Origin: Rugalucina vietnamica | Lineage: Eukaryota > Mollusca > Bivalvia > Lucinida > Lucinidae | NCBI GenBank assembly: GCA_964017185.1 | Contig: OZ024873.1 | Location: 50,454,760-50,518,759, forward strand | DNA: 64,000 nucleotides | Reading direction: 5' to 3' | In this document: one piece after another, positions 21,997 to 33,483 of the stretch | How positions within the stretch are numbered: the first letter of the stretch is position 1 | How the letters are laid out: each line of letters begins with the position of its first letter | Notes under the pieces: generated by a model | Told to the model about the DNA's origin: nothing | Databases searched by the model: none | The model's input: only the letters and a program-made list of their open reading frames with translations | Program-made: the position numbers and the translations under genes

Positions 21997-22808
21997 GTAA
22001 GTACATTATGTAATGGGTCAGATGCACCGCAAAAATAATGTTTTCGCCGTGTTCAAATACATTAAATATTTCCAAGGCTGATTGGAAGCTTTTTTTAGCA
22101 AATCGTGGTTAAGAATCTTTCTATCGTTAAATGCATTTTCTTCCTACAGAGTATTTAAAATCCTTTGCTGTGAAAGAAAAGAAAAGAAATTTCCGGTTTC
22201 ATTTATTTACAATTCCCCCAAAAGTTATATTAAACGAATCGTCGCATATATTTGTGTGAAAATAGCTCTTGCTCCCTGGTTCCATTGTTAGTAGAAGGTT
22301 AGGGTTAGTGTGAGTTGAATGAGAAACCTGGCAGTAGGAACGAACTTCACACAGTTATTTTTGACCAGCTGTTTTCCCCCAAAACAGCCGGGCATCAAAT
22401 GGCCCTCTGTCTTTCAAGCAAGGAGATTAGCCCTTGACAGATCCATATACACTAGCTCTTCAATTTAAGCACATTATGTAGTTATGTAAAATCATACTTA
22501 GATGGTATTGAATTATTTGCGTTTGCGTTTATCATAGAAGCAATACGTTTAACAACGTTTAAAAGGGAAATTACTGTGAAGGTTCTATTTGTCCCGATGA
22601 TTGCACGAGGAAATGTAAATATCGTGCACGGTTAGTTACCTCGTTAAGTCCGTGGGATAGATTGGCTAATATGCCATGTTGCGAGAAAAGAAAGTTAAGC
22701 GGGATATAATTGGTCTAAATATGCTGCGCAAGGTTTGGCCAACAGGCTTGCAGTCTTAAGATTAATAGCAGTTGTTACAACGAAACAAAGCAGCCAGTAT
22801 ATAAGTCA
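21997..22808. other. No feature seen
   Basis: Unique AT-rich DNA. A short TTAGGGTTAG near 22300 is too brief to be telomeric. Confidence 0.5.
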
Positions 22809-22951
22809 GTTAGAGTATGTCGGAATCGGTCAATAACGAAAATTATAGACCCGGCACGTGAACTTAAAGCCTCCCTCGCTGCGCTCGGTCGGCTTTAAGT
22901 TCACGTGCCGGGTCTATAATTTTCGTATTGACCTCTCCTCCATACTCTAAC
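22809..22951. mobile_element. 143 bp foldback element
   Basis: Two arms of about 60 bp are near-perfect reverse complements: GTTAGAGTATG at the left is mirrored by CATACTCTAAC at the right. The inner 34 bases (AATTATAGACCCGGCACGTG onward) are perfect. The spacer is short and GC-rich (CTCGCTGCGCTCGG). Confidence 0.85.
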
Positions 22952-22989
22952 TATTACGTATAAGAGGGTATTATATACATTACACGAAC

Positions 22990-23570
22990 ATGTTATCCTG
23001 GTGTTCAGGAATATTAATGGCTATTAAGGTACCGCTTAACCATGCAGAGGAAAAGTTAAATGAGCCGTCTCGTGAGAAAACCAAAAATGTGGTTTCCGAT
23101 CAGGTGCAACACAAAAAAATAATCAGGCTGTATAGTCACAGAAGCAGGATTTGGATTTAAGAAGAAGAGGAAGTGTACTATCAAAGTCGCAGATCAGCTT
23201 TGCAGTAACCGCGAAGCTGATCTGCGACTTTTTGTATGCATAATTTTATGCAGATTTTTGGTTTTGTCACGAGACCGCTCAAATATGAAATGACAACTAA
23301 GTAAGCTATCTGTTTCTATAGTCTTCTATCCGGACAAAATTATACTCTTAAGGATTTAAATCGCTGTCTAATCAGCTATCTTATACTGGCGATATCCTTT
23401 ACAAAATACCTAGCTTCACGGATAATTACAGTTTTAATGACATACATGTATCTTACTTAGATCGATATCACGGAATCGTCCTGAATAATAGTCTTTGGCA
23501 ACGACTGTGCAAAGCTCATTTGTTTTGTGTGTGTTCCCTGAAAAAGGGTTTTATGAAAATAATAATAATA
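22990..23570. repeat. Segmental duplication, copy 1 (5' of GPCR-like exon 1)
   Basis: CGGATAATTACAG with the text around it, and CTAAGTAAGC with AAGCTCATTTG-like text, recur with divergence at about 33170-33470 and 36570-36800. A family G MITE (23061-23281) lies inside this copy. No coding region is seen. Confidence 0.45.
23061..23281. mobile_element. Family G MITE, complete copy
   Basis: Inverted ends: TGAGCCGTCTCGTGAGAAAA at the left, mirrored by TTTTGTCACGAGACCGCTCA at the right. The interior holds an imperfect palindrome GCAGATCAGC...GCTGATCTGC. Other copies lie at 27038, 38840, 44340, 48478, 52348, 58435 and 59263. Confidence 0.75.
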
Positions 23571-23779
23571 ATAAAACACTTGTCGTGCTCAACATGCTCA
23601 AGATAACTAAAAGTACATGGACTTTCTTTTTAAAATAAGAAAGTGACTTTCTAAATTTCATATAGGGTGGGGGCATCTTAGGCAAGCAGCAGGGTATCAT
23701 AGTAATCGGGCTTGTCAAAGTTACAGACTAAACTTTTTCCTCTGAGTATACTACAGTAAATTAATTGTGCGTTCTGTGA

Positions 23780-24537
23780 TTAGCTCGCCTGTACGAAAGT
23801 ACAGGAAGGCGTTGGCGTTGGTGTCGGCGATCCTCAAATGTTAAAGTTTTTGGTTAATGTTTTAAGAAGTCTATATCTCTTGAGTTTGTTGATGAATCAG
23901 GTTGATACTTGGTAGATATTGGTCTGAAGTGTTATGCTGTGCCATAATGACCAACCTGGGTGACCTTGAGGTCAATGTCACGGACTAAGACATTTTGTGT
24001 TAAAGTTTTTTGGTTTAAGTTTTTATAGGTCTATATCTCTTAACTATGTTGATGAATCAATTTGTTGCTAGATATAGGTCTGAAGTTTTATGCTGTACAT
24101 GTACCATTATGACCCACCTGGCTGACCTCGATGTCAAGGTCACAGACTTAGAAAGCTTTTGGTAAAAGTTTTGGTTAAGGTTTTTAGAAATCTATGGCTC
24201 TTGAACATGTTGATGGATTAAGCTGGTACTTTGTATGTTGGTAGATATTGGTCAGACGTTTAATGCCGTACCACACTGATCCATCTGGTTGACCTTGAGG
24301 TCAAGGTCACAGACTTAGAAAGTTTTTATAAGTATATTTCTGTTGAATATGTTAATGTATCAAGTTGATATAATGTATCAAGTTGATACTTTTCCATATA
24401 GGGCACAAAATTGGTCTGAAGTTTTAGCCTGTACCGTCACGAGCCGCCTGAGGGACATTGAGGTAATAATCATGGATTTAGCTATAGTGACAAAACACAT
24501 GTAAGGTGAGCTTCGCTGTCATGTGACAGCTCTTATT
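23780..24537. repeat. 160 bp tandem repeat, about four units
   Basis: Units begin near 23842, 24002, 24165 and 24317 and share GTCTATATCTCTTGA, GTTGATGAATCA, GATATTGGTCTGAAG and TGACCTTGAGGTCAAGGTCA-type blocks. Flanked by CTGTACGAAAGTACAGG at the left and GTCATGTGACAGCTC at the right, which look like the unrepeated ends of one element. Confidence 0.8.
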
Positions 24538-24644
24538 TTTAAATCGACTTTGCAAAAAAAAAAAAAAAAAAACCAACAAGCTATTCTAGTACATGTAATA
24601 GTATTGATCAAAAACATATATTGAGATGAATTATTTAAAATATA

Positions 24645-24834
24645 ATGGCATACTCAATTGAGTTTAACTATTCCGTAGAACCAGCTACTTTTCTTGTCCC
24701 GAAAAATACTACCCACTTAGAATTGTTTGAAAGTACGTCGAAACAGCCGCAATTTAAGAATTCATTCTGCAAACCAAATGTCACAGCGATATTCTGTACA
24801 GTGTATGACCTTTTGTTTACTATGTGCTTCTTTG
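24645..24834 (+). pseudogene. GPCR-like first exon, copy 1 (donor site lost)
   Basis: 63 codons plus one base, aligned without gaps to 35088-35277. It starts MAYSIEFNYSVEP, has N-glycosylation sequons NYS, NTT and NVT in an extracellular-type tail, and ends in a hydrophobic stretch (IFCTVYDLLFTMCFF) like the start of TM1. The base pair after the exon is CT where copy 2 has the GT of a donor (G|CTAAGT against G|GTAAGT), so normal splicing is doubtful. The start is fixed by an upstream in-frame stop. An open frame kept over the whole exon suggests function until recently. The receptor type cannot be named. Confidence 0.45.
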
Positions 24835-25044
24835 CTAAGTACATACTCATGAGTGTCGATTTGATAAAATACTGATACTCGATTTGTTACGATTGAAACT
24901 ATTGACTTATTCCTTAAACTGAAAATCAAGACCCTGTCCCAAAGGGTCGAAAATGCTCGGAATTCACAACCATGTGCAACAAGCCAGGATGTACAACCTA
25001 CAAAAGTGTTTTAATGTTATGGTTTCGAAAGAAATGTTCCTTCA

Positions 25045-25329
25045 CATCAGGAAAACATGTCCGTGCATTGAATACCCCTTTAAACCCCACTTTTATATAG
25101 TAAATCTGGGGTATGCAGGGGTATACATATTTTTCTCATTTTTGCTCTAAAACATAGATTGTGGGTACTCGTTAGAGCCGCCTCGGCGAGGCGGTTCTAA
25201 TGTGTACCCACAATCTATGTTTTGAGCAAAAATAAGAAAAATATCAAAAATTTTCTTCTGAAAATTTTCATTTTTTTTTTTTACAAAGTTAAAAATCTTT
25301 GTATATTGCATAGGCATGTTTTCGTAATG
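25045..25329. mobile_element. Foldback MITE (family F), complete copy
   Basis: One end reads CATCAGGAAAACATGTCCGT and the other is the mirror of CATTACGAAAACATGCCTAT, giving imperfect inverted ends. The centre is a long palindrome: AACATAGATTGTGGGTAC, then AGAGCCGCCTCGGCG, then the mirrored arms. AT-rich spacers lie on both sides (CCCCACTTTTATATAG on one, poly-T on the other). No ORF. More than a dozen relatives occur in the window, always with the same two different ends, so the family has fixed left and right sides. Confidence 0.85.
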
Positions 25330-26486
25330 GCATAGCTGACTTTCAGGAAATGATATCACATCGTACAAGTGCAGTCATTGACAATCATACTCTCTACTTG
25401 CGAAACTTTTTTTTTCTTTTTGCATACAGGTGCAGAGAATTACATGTAACATTTATCGACGCCTTACTCGAGATTTCGGTAAACTTTGATGTAATTATTA
25501 AGGATTTTACGACGCGCTGTATTCTATCAATTTATGAAATACTCGATACATGTACGAAAACACGCCCATGCAATTAAGAGAGCCTGCCACAAACCATTGA
25601 GCTTCGTCAATGGAATGATGGAATGTGCAAAATCACAGATTTTCTTGAAATTGCTACAGCAAATTTACTTCATGGAATCAAGTACGGATCCTTGATTTTT
25701 CGGCTGAATACCCAACCGTTTCCATGGCAACGGCCATCAAAGTTCAAAATTGACACATTTTCAATAATTTGGTAGTGGGTCATTTGGAATCTCTGTCCTA
25801 TGTATATCAAGCAGTTTTCTGCCACACTTTCCTTGCAGTTTAAGCTGAAAGGAATAAAAGAATGACTACAAAGTGAAATCAGTACCCAGTGTGCAAAAGG
25901 TAAGATTTGCTGGGTGCAAAACCTTGATTTATGGCTGTTAAAAATTGCTGATATGAGCCCAGTTTGGGGCTTTTCTGTAGCTAAAGTACACTGTTTTGGT
26001 ATAAATCGACTATGTGATTCAAACATGGACATGTTGTGTTATTGAAATTTAAAATAAAAATGGTTAGCAAATTACATACTGTCCCAATAAGAGGTGCTCA
26101 ATTCTGGGAAGTTTGCTAGTTTTGCCAGCTTTTTACCAGGAATATTATCTCCCTTGGAGGAACTCTTTAAATGAAAAACACGAACAGCCCATTTGTCAAT
26201 ATGGATTCCTGAACAAGGAAATGATTTTAAACATGCGAAAAATGACTGATTAAGTAATTGTCATGCAGAAAATGATAGAATCTGAATATCCACTGTTTGA
26301 AACAGCATTCTCATGTTTGAGCTGTATTTGAATACATGGTAGGTTGAGGTCACTGACACATTTTGTCTTTTCTGGCTTCTGATACTTCAGAAAAGTCAAA
26401 TTCAGATTGAATCTTGAGGATTTACCTGATCAAAATGACATTTCAAAATAATACTAAATTTTTATCATTTATTATTATTTATGTTG

Positions 26487-26652
26487 GAGCGGACTGGCGC
26501 AGGGGTAGAGTTGTTGACTCCGGTCCCAGAGGTCCCGGTCAGTCATCAGCCAGTGCGCCTTTAGTTGTGGGCTTGAGCAAGTCACATTTCCACAGCTCCT
26601 GAGGTAATGGTCAGAAATTGATCGACTCGGTAAACAGTAAAAAAAAAAAAAG
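26487..26652 (+). repeat. CORE-SINE
   Basis: A tRNA-like head (GGACTGGCGCAGGGGTAGAG, later GGTCCCGGTC) is followed by a CORE-type segment GTGGGCTTGAGCAAGTCACA and CACAGCTCCTGAGG, then a run of A residues at 26639-26651. Head, CORE and tail are in the order known for CORE-SINEs such as MIR. Confidence 0.65.
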
Positions 26653-27037
26653 GTATTAGCTTTTTAAATCAAAAGTGGTAATTAATAAGAGCTACAAAGC
26701 CTGAGTAATGCACCAGTCATTTGAAACCACTGTTCCCCCACCTATGGTGACGAACTGGAGGTCAAAACTTTGCTCTTTGTACCATAGTACCAACTACAGA
26801 AATTCCTTGCAGTGGTCTTTACATAACTTTTTGAATAGATCATGCTTGTTACAAACATTGCAGAAAAGGGCTACTCTATCAAGCAAACAAATACTTAATT
26901 TTTTTGAGTACAAAGGGTGCATGTTAAATTTAAGATCTGTCTCCTTGTTAAGGCCTTAAGGGGACCCGGGTACTTAAGACCTGTCTTTGCATTTTAATTA
27001 TATGAGCTGCATCATGAGAACACAGATTTTTGCCTAT

Positions 27038-27157
27038 AGATACGAAAACAAAGCTGCAGATCAGCGGTGTAGTAACTGGATCAGCTGTGCAGTAACTGGT
27101 CAGAAACTGGACAGGTCAGAAACCCCGAAGACTGGTTTTCTCGCATTGTGGCTCATA
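27038..27157. mobile_element. Family G MITE, partial copy
   Basis: CGAAAACAAAGCTGCAGATC and the right end GGTTTTCTCGCATTGTGGCT match family G. The left end is missing. Confidence 0.55.
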
Positions 27158-27718
27158 TAGGGGTGTTTTTATTCCACATTGTTTTCGTGTTAAGGGGTCA
27201 TACTTAAATTCTGATTCTGCCTGTATCTTTTAAAAGCATGTTTATTTCAGTGTATTTCCACATTTAGGGGCAATGCAGTTGCAATTGTAGTTGTACACAA
27301 TGCAGTTGTATTTATATGTATGTTTCAGAGTTATTTCACCAACATTACAGTAATCAATAATACAAATTGTTAAATGACTCTTAAGACCTATTCGATGGTG
27401 CTCAGTAAATTACACAGCCAATTTCTGGTCAAAACAATGCAGTGGGAATGATAATTGTGGTTCCCCACTAGTTAAGCATCAATGTGGTAAAAATTGAATT
27501 TCAAATCTAATATTTAAAAGAATGAATCTCCAGTTAAAACAAACATCTAGCAAGTTCTAGTTTTGTTGAAACGTGTGACAGTCATTCTTGTCTGAGAATC
27601 CTAGTTAAGAAATTTGTGAAATCTCTCGCGCAAAGATGACAGTTTTCTAACTCTCATTTTTAGTATGCTTCAACTAATATATGCCTGCATGATACAGAAC
27701 TATGTTTTTATTTTACAG

Positions 27719-27797
27719 TTTCAAGTGTGACAGACTTACAGTGAGAGAGATATCTTTCTGATGGCTATTTTAGGGCCTTTCAATCCGGTATGATCTG
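27719..27797 (+). other. Exon-like segment 1 inside the 7.2 kb element
   Basis: Preceded by a pyrimidine-rich acceptor (TTTTTATTTTACAG) and followed by GTAAGC. It has stops in the relevant frames, so it would be non-coding or UTR. Splice signals alone are weak evidence. Confidence 0.25.
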
Positions 27798-27824
27798 GTA
27801 AGCCAAATACATGTACTGTATATT

Positions 27825-28135
27825 TGTTCTAATTAGCGCACAGTGTGCTTAACATTTGAAAATAACAAATAAAATATTGTTCTAATTAGGGCACACTATG
27901 AACCAAAACCACACATAAACTGCTATAGTAACCATGTCAAAAATTTCATTGATAATAAATTTAAGTGTTCCATTCGGTGCAAAACAGGGTTTGATCATTA
28001 ATTTCATGTTTAAATATAATTATGTAGATGTAAAATTTGTGTAAATTTATACTAACATGCTAGTTGAGCAGTGTGCGTTTATGCATATGTTTTTCGGAAA
28101 TAACCAGGGTGTGGGCTTATTGGAGCATGTGTGCT
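27825..28135. mobile_element. Family H MITE, copy 1
   Basis: Runs from TTCTAATTAGCGCACAGTG to GTGGGCTTATTGGAGCATGT. Collinear with 45291-45623. The ends are imperfect inverted repeats built on TAGCGCACA / TAAGCGCACA. Confidence 0.65.
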
Positions 28136-28645
28136 AATTACTAGTAAATGGACAGAATACTGTATTACATTTTTGTCAATTATGATTTTAAAATTCACTA
28201 CATTGTGTCCCAGAGATTGAAACACCTATTTATTTTGTAAACATTATTTTTTTGTATATTTGTACGGTAATATTGTCTGTTTTATTTTACTGTGAAGTGT
28301 GAATGTACTTTTGCATATGGGCCATCTTTGATTGCATTGCATGTTATAAGGCAATACTTTTGTAAGTAAATTTAAGTAGCCAAATTTATGTTTTGCATTG
28401 TTTCATTGTAATTTAGATATACATGTACATTAAGTGTATATTTCATTTTTGCACTAAGTATTTTGTGTGTTTTGTGTTTTACACAAAGTGCCATTGTGCA
28501 TCATTGTGTCACACACAATACTGCAGTTTGGGCTAACACAGTGTCTTTTTTATATATGCTCTACTTTGCTGTATATCATTGAGATACTGTGGGGGAGGCA
28601 ATAAATGATGTAACAATATTTGAAAATGCATTGTTATCATTTCAG

Positions 28646-28839
28646 GGCCTGTGATTTAGATCTGCCAGATGCAGTCATTTCTATACTTTGATTGAAAACC
28701 TCCCAAGTGATGAATAATAGACTGTAGTTCCATACTTTGTTTGGAAAGCTTCAAGTGTTGAATAACAAGATGAACCCGCTTCGTTAAACCCCAAGACACC
28801 CTGCCACACAAGCATGTCATGGGTTCAATTTTTTTTATG
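28646..28839 (+). other. Exon-like segment 2 inside the 7.2 kb element
   Basis: Preceded by TTGTTATCATTTCAG and followed by GTAAGTAAAA, a good donor. Stops in all frames make it non-coding if it is an exon. Confidence 0.25.
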
Positions 28840-29025
28840 GTAAGTAAAACCACCTAGTTGAAACTACTGTTTTCCCCAAGAAGTGTCATGAATTGTTCCC
28901 CCATCATTTGTAAGCTGTAACCATGGCTAATTTTTCCCTACATTTGGTTCTGTTTTTATTGTACTGTTGTTTTCACATATATAAAGCGCAAACCACAGAT
29001 AATTACCCCAAATTGTGGGGATAAT

Positions 29026-29268
29026 CATTACGAAAACTTTCTCATGCAACATACAGAGATTTTTTTAGCTGTAAAAATTGAAATTTTTCACTGGAAACAA
29101 ATGATACTTTTAATATTTATGCTAAAAAAATCGATTGTGGGTACACATTTGAACATTACGAGGACCCACAATCTGTGTTTTGGATGGAAAAAAGGGGTAA
29201 ACCCTTGTATACCCCAGTTTTACTATATAAAGGTGGGGTTATACATTCCATGGATACATTTTCCTGAT
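29026..29268. mobile_element. Foldback MITE (family F)
   Basis: CATTACGAAAACTTTCTCAT at one end and GGATACATTTTCCTGAT at the other. The central palindrome is shortened: GATTGTGGGTACACA faces GACCCACAATCTG, and the GC-rich core is lost. Confidence 0.7.
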
Positions 29269-29335
29269 AACTGTCCCCAACCTCCTCTTTACATTTTTTC
29301 CAGTTTAACGTCCCTTTCAAGGTTATTTCAGCTCA

Positions 29336-29490
29336 TATGAGACGAGTCAATCAGTAAGTGAGGCGAAAACGGGGGAATCCCGAGAAAAAAACACCTGGCA
29401 CACCTGCAAGCAGAACTTGGCTTGTCTCACATGTGCCCCATGTGGGGCTCGAACCTCTTTACAAATGACTGGTGCATTAGACAATACTAA
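29336..29490 (-). repeat. tRNA-derived SINE
   Basis: On the minus strand a B box GAGGTTCGAGCCCC is preceded by tRNA-like AATGCACCAGTC and followed by a body with GTGCCAGGTGTTTTTTTCTC and GGATTCCCCCGTTTTCGCC, which recalls conserved central domains of metazoan SINEs. Confidence 0.55.
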
Positions 29491-29908
29491 AAAACAATCA
29501 CTTTAGGGTCTTATTATCCAACCAGGGGTAAAAAAGCAGTCACTTTTAACTGCGCACACTGCATCCTGTACTCAGTCAGTTTAAAAGGATTTCTAAATTA
29601 TTTTTTTCCTGTCAGCCATTTTGTTTTCTGACTATTTTTCCTTCATGTTAAAATAAAAAAAGTTCCTTCCTGTCAACACTATTGTTAAATGTCATGCAAT
29701 CAAAAACACACATATTATCTTTTTAGGCCTATTTTTTCTCAGGATGCAAAGGTTTTTTACCCATTCCATTGACAGTGGAAGTTTCCATTGTTTTGTTATT
29801 GTTCAATTAATATTGAATTTGACATGTTATATAAATTAACTTTGCTATCTGAAGTTGACATTTTTCTACCTTGTGTTTTGTAATGTCATGTATGTGTCTT
29901 TGTTTCAG

Positions 29909-30053
29909 AAATGAAATGTCGATACAGGTATACCAGTTGCTAAAACTCGGCCACGAAAGGTATGTTGCCTTTGAGACTGCATTCATTCAAGTTACAACAT
30001 ATCATCTGATGGGAAATGCATTCATGAGCTTTGAGCTGCTAAGGAGATGGTAA
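29909..30053 (+). other. Exon-like segment 3 with open frame
   Basis: Acceptor TGTCTTTGTTTCAG, then an open frame (NEMSIQVYQLLKLGHERYVA onward) to a TAA at 30051-30053: about 47 residues with no recognised domain. It could be the last exon of a gene carried by the element. No paralogue is present to test coding. Confidence 0.25.
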
Positions 30054-31539
30054 CACTGGCCCAGAAACAGAGATGCTAGAACAGTGATGTAGCACTAGAG
30101 TGAAAATAGTGTTTGAGAACTAGAGACTGTCATCAGAATTGAATGATACTGTAATGATGCAAGTGTAATCTCTCTGATAGACTTGTCACTTCCATCTGAA
30201 TAAGAATTACAGTATTCAGAGCTATTAAATTGGATGGCAGGGCTTTAATTTATTAAGATAAAATAATTCAGATTGGTGATACATTAATTAAATTTAAATC
30301 TACTTGGCATGAAAACTGAAAAGGAAGTGCAAATAATATTTATTTATTTTTTTCTGTTTACTTTGAAATTCCATTATGATGGCATGCCCATGCAATATAC
30401 ATGTACATATACCTTTAATGCTTTAAAATTAGCAGTTTTCAAGTGAATTGCTTGTGAATGCTTATTAGTTTAACTCGCACCACTAATTGTGGATATTACA
30501 AAAAGCAAGACTATTCTGTATACCTATAAGCGCCCCAATTTAAATAAATGACATGGGCATTTTATCATGTTGTTTGGAGAACTATGTGTACCCTGTCTTA
30601 TTATAGTTATATAAAAATGATGGAAAAGTTCCAGTCTGCTACTTGGTTTGATGTTTAATGACTTTGAAGTTTTAAAAGCAAACATGATAGAAAAAAAATG
30701 AAAAAAAAAAAAAAACGCTTTATTTTGTCTTATTTAGTGTTTTCCCATAGCAAAATTTAGAAATTTAAACTTGCTATTCATAACATACTATTCACTCTTT
30801 TAGCACCAAAGCTAGTTTGGGCCCATCCGTTGAAAATCTTAGCAGATAAACTGCAGTCAAGCCTCATATTTCCAAAAACACAAAATGCTAGATTGATATT
30901 TTTTTCTTATTAGGATATGTGATTTTAATAAATGGAGTGAATATGGTATGATGCTACTGGTGGGTATTTTTTTAATAGTAGTTATTTGTCAGAATAATTA
31001 CAATGAAATGACACAGGTCTTAGGATAAGTTTGTCTTCATGTCACACAAGTCTTCATAGATTACACAGTGGGTGACCAATATCATTAGAATAGGTAATTG
31101 AAAGCAACAGTCAGGTTTATGGTGCAATCAGTGTGAATACCGAGGTGGGGGAAAAACACTAAACATTAGAAGGCTAAAATGTGCCTTCAAATTTAAAAAT
31201 ATGTGTTGCAATGCAAAAATTAGTTGCCATGGTAAATTTAGCATAATTCTAACTGTTCAGGGCTTACAATGTCAGGCATGTTAATACATTTTAGTATTGT
31301 CTGCATGGTGGGTTTATGCATTTATACATAAAAAGTCCTCAAAAAGGCAAAATATTGCCAATTTCAATATTTCAAAATATCTGTTGTCATGCAGAAATGG
31401 TTGCTGTGCTTTTTGCATCTCTGTATTGGTGCATACAATGTCAAAAATGGCTACTCGTGTAAATATTGAATGCTGATCACCGAAAAATAAGAAGATTCAC
31501 AATGTTACTAAATATGTCTATCTTTGAAAATGCTATTTT

Positions 31540-32205
31540 GTGCAAAAATGGTTGCTATGGTGATTTTTCACTGTGTCTTTATTTCATGGTAGCCTAAGTC
31601 ATATGTGGTAATACTGGAGAGCCATGCGTGATGACTTTTTGAAGTCAAAACTAAACACAAAAATTGAAAAGCAGGGTAGATAACCATTTTGTCATTTCAA
31701 AGTACTGGTTGCTAGGCAAAATTTGGTTGCTATGGAGATTTTGCAGCATTTCTATGTTTGAGGGGATAACATGAAACATGCAGCAACACATAAGGCTATT
31801 ATATCAGACTTATTTACATCCACTTCTTTCTAAAATATATAAACAATAACAAATTTGCCTATTTTATAAAATGCCAGTTATCTCAAAAACGGTTGCTATG
31901 GTGATTTTTTCCCCATGTCTTTATTTTATGGCAGCCTAAGTCATATGTGGCAATACATGAGAACCATACCTGATGACTTTTTGAGGTTAGATCTACACAG
32001 TCATATAGATAGAAAACCTAAGTAGATAGCCATATTTGTTATTTAAAAGCACCGGTTGCTATGCAAAATCTGGTTGCTATGGAGACTTTGCAGCAGTTCT
32101 ATGTTTCTGAAGATAAAATGAAACATGCAGCAACATATCAGGCTATTATATCAGATTTATTTGCATCTACTTCCTTCTAAAATATATAAACAATAACAAT
32201 CAGGT
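31540..32205. repeat. 330 bp tandem duplication with GTTGCTATGG motifs
   Basis: About 31540-31855 and 31870-32205 are collinear: both have GGTTGCTATGGTGATTTTT, TGGCAGCCTAAGTCATATGT (one G/T change), TGATGACTTTTTGA, ACATGAAACATGCAGCAACA-like text and AAATATATAAACAATAACAA. Each unit holds three GGTTGCTA-type motifs. Confidence 0.8.
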
Positions 32206-33169
32206 AATATGTTTATTTTTAACAATTTTGAAAAATTGTCATTTTTCAAAATTGAATATTTTTTTAGTTTATGAATTGCTAACCAATTTTATTTCTTTTT
32301 TTAATTAGACAATGCAAGCCCTTTTAAATGTGATATTACACTTGTCCCAGAGTAGTGTACTTTAGATAGGATAAGCTCATTTGTTAGTGTAGTAAAACAC
32401 AATATCGCAAATGAACAACTAGTATGCATTTTTAGGTTACCATAGCAACCAATGCCCATACTTTTGGAAATTAAACTTTGGTTTATACAATTGGTCTGGG
32501 GCTGGTCTGTTGTATAAATGAAGCCTTATATGTCAAACTAATGAAGTTCATTAGCTGATGGGTGTTTGATTTTGGTAAATTTTGCAGTTTTTTAGTCTGA
32601 GATTCTTACAGATTGCCATGGAAACCATTTTTGGGGTTTTATGGCAAAAGTTGAAGAAAAAAATCGAAACGCTTTTACAAAGTTTCATACCTCGATAAGT
32701 TCTACCAAATGGTAAAGTATCAATCAAAAATGAAATTTTGATGTTTCCACTTAAAGCTCAATGGTATGTGGCAGGCTCTCTTAAAGGTATTTTGCTGTAA
32801 AACGGATAAACACCATTTGCAAAAATATTGGAATTATCGAAATCCGCCCATGGTCCGTTAGAAGCATATCCATTTTTCGAAAAGATTCAAAATTAATCAA
32901 TGTCGATACGTAATAACTGTTACTGTGATACGTAATAACACGTTACTGAAGGTTATACGGACACGGCGCGGTTAGCCACAGGTAATTGTGGATAAGATAT
33001 GATTCATTGCGGATATTACGGATAGATACGAAAGACCTATTCACAGGCATCCGTGTGTGATAGTGAGGCTGAACTTTGACCAAATACAGTGGTCACTGAC
33101 GCCATAGTGAACGTCTTTATACGGCAACATCCGTATCATAACCGTACATATCCTTAACTATCCTAAGTT

Positions 33170-33470
33170 TGCTACTTGGGTACCTTTTAACCATGCCAAG
33201 AAAATGATAAGGATGCAATTTTAACTAAGTAAGCATCTGTTTCTAACCTAAGTGTCTTCTAGTGGTTTGAGATTGATTTCGGTGCCCAGTCTATCTAATG
33301 CTGGCGGTGTCCTGGACAAAATACTAAACTGATGATACCATGATTTTCACGGATAATTTTAAAGGCATATCTTCGATCAATAGCACTGATTTGTTTTAAA
33401 TAAAGCATTGCCTGCCGACTGTGACAAAGCTTATTCGTTTTATGCGTGTTCGCCTGTTAAGCAGAATTGA
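33170..33470. repeat. Segmental duplication, copy 2 (5' of GPCR-like exon 2)
   Basis: TAACTAAGTAAGCATCTGTT, TTTTCACGGATAATTTTAA and GTGACAAAGCTTATTCG correspond in order to 22990-23570. Diverged and interrupted. Confidence 0.45.
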
Positions 33471-33483
33471 ACGCTTAAACATA

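Larger units (their letters stand above)
25578..32780. mobile_element. 7.2 kb element with 27 bp inverted ends and TTAA flanks
   Basis: The left end GAGAGCCTGCCACA and the following 13 bases are mirrored at the right end (TGTGGCAGGCTCTC) with one mismatch in 27, and each end is followed outward by TTAA (25574-25577 and 32781-32784). TTAA duplications are known for piggyBac and Kolobok transposons. No transposase was recognised, so it is probably non-autonomous. Inside are a CORE-SINE, two MITEs of other families, a family F MITE, a tRNA-type SINE, a 330 bp tandem duplication and exon-like pieces. Confidence 0.7.

Noticed and set aside
22290-22320. Telomere-like TTAGGGTTAG
   Set aside because: Less than two units; no array.
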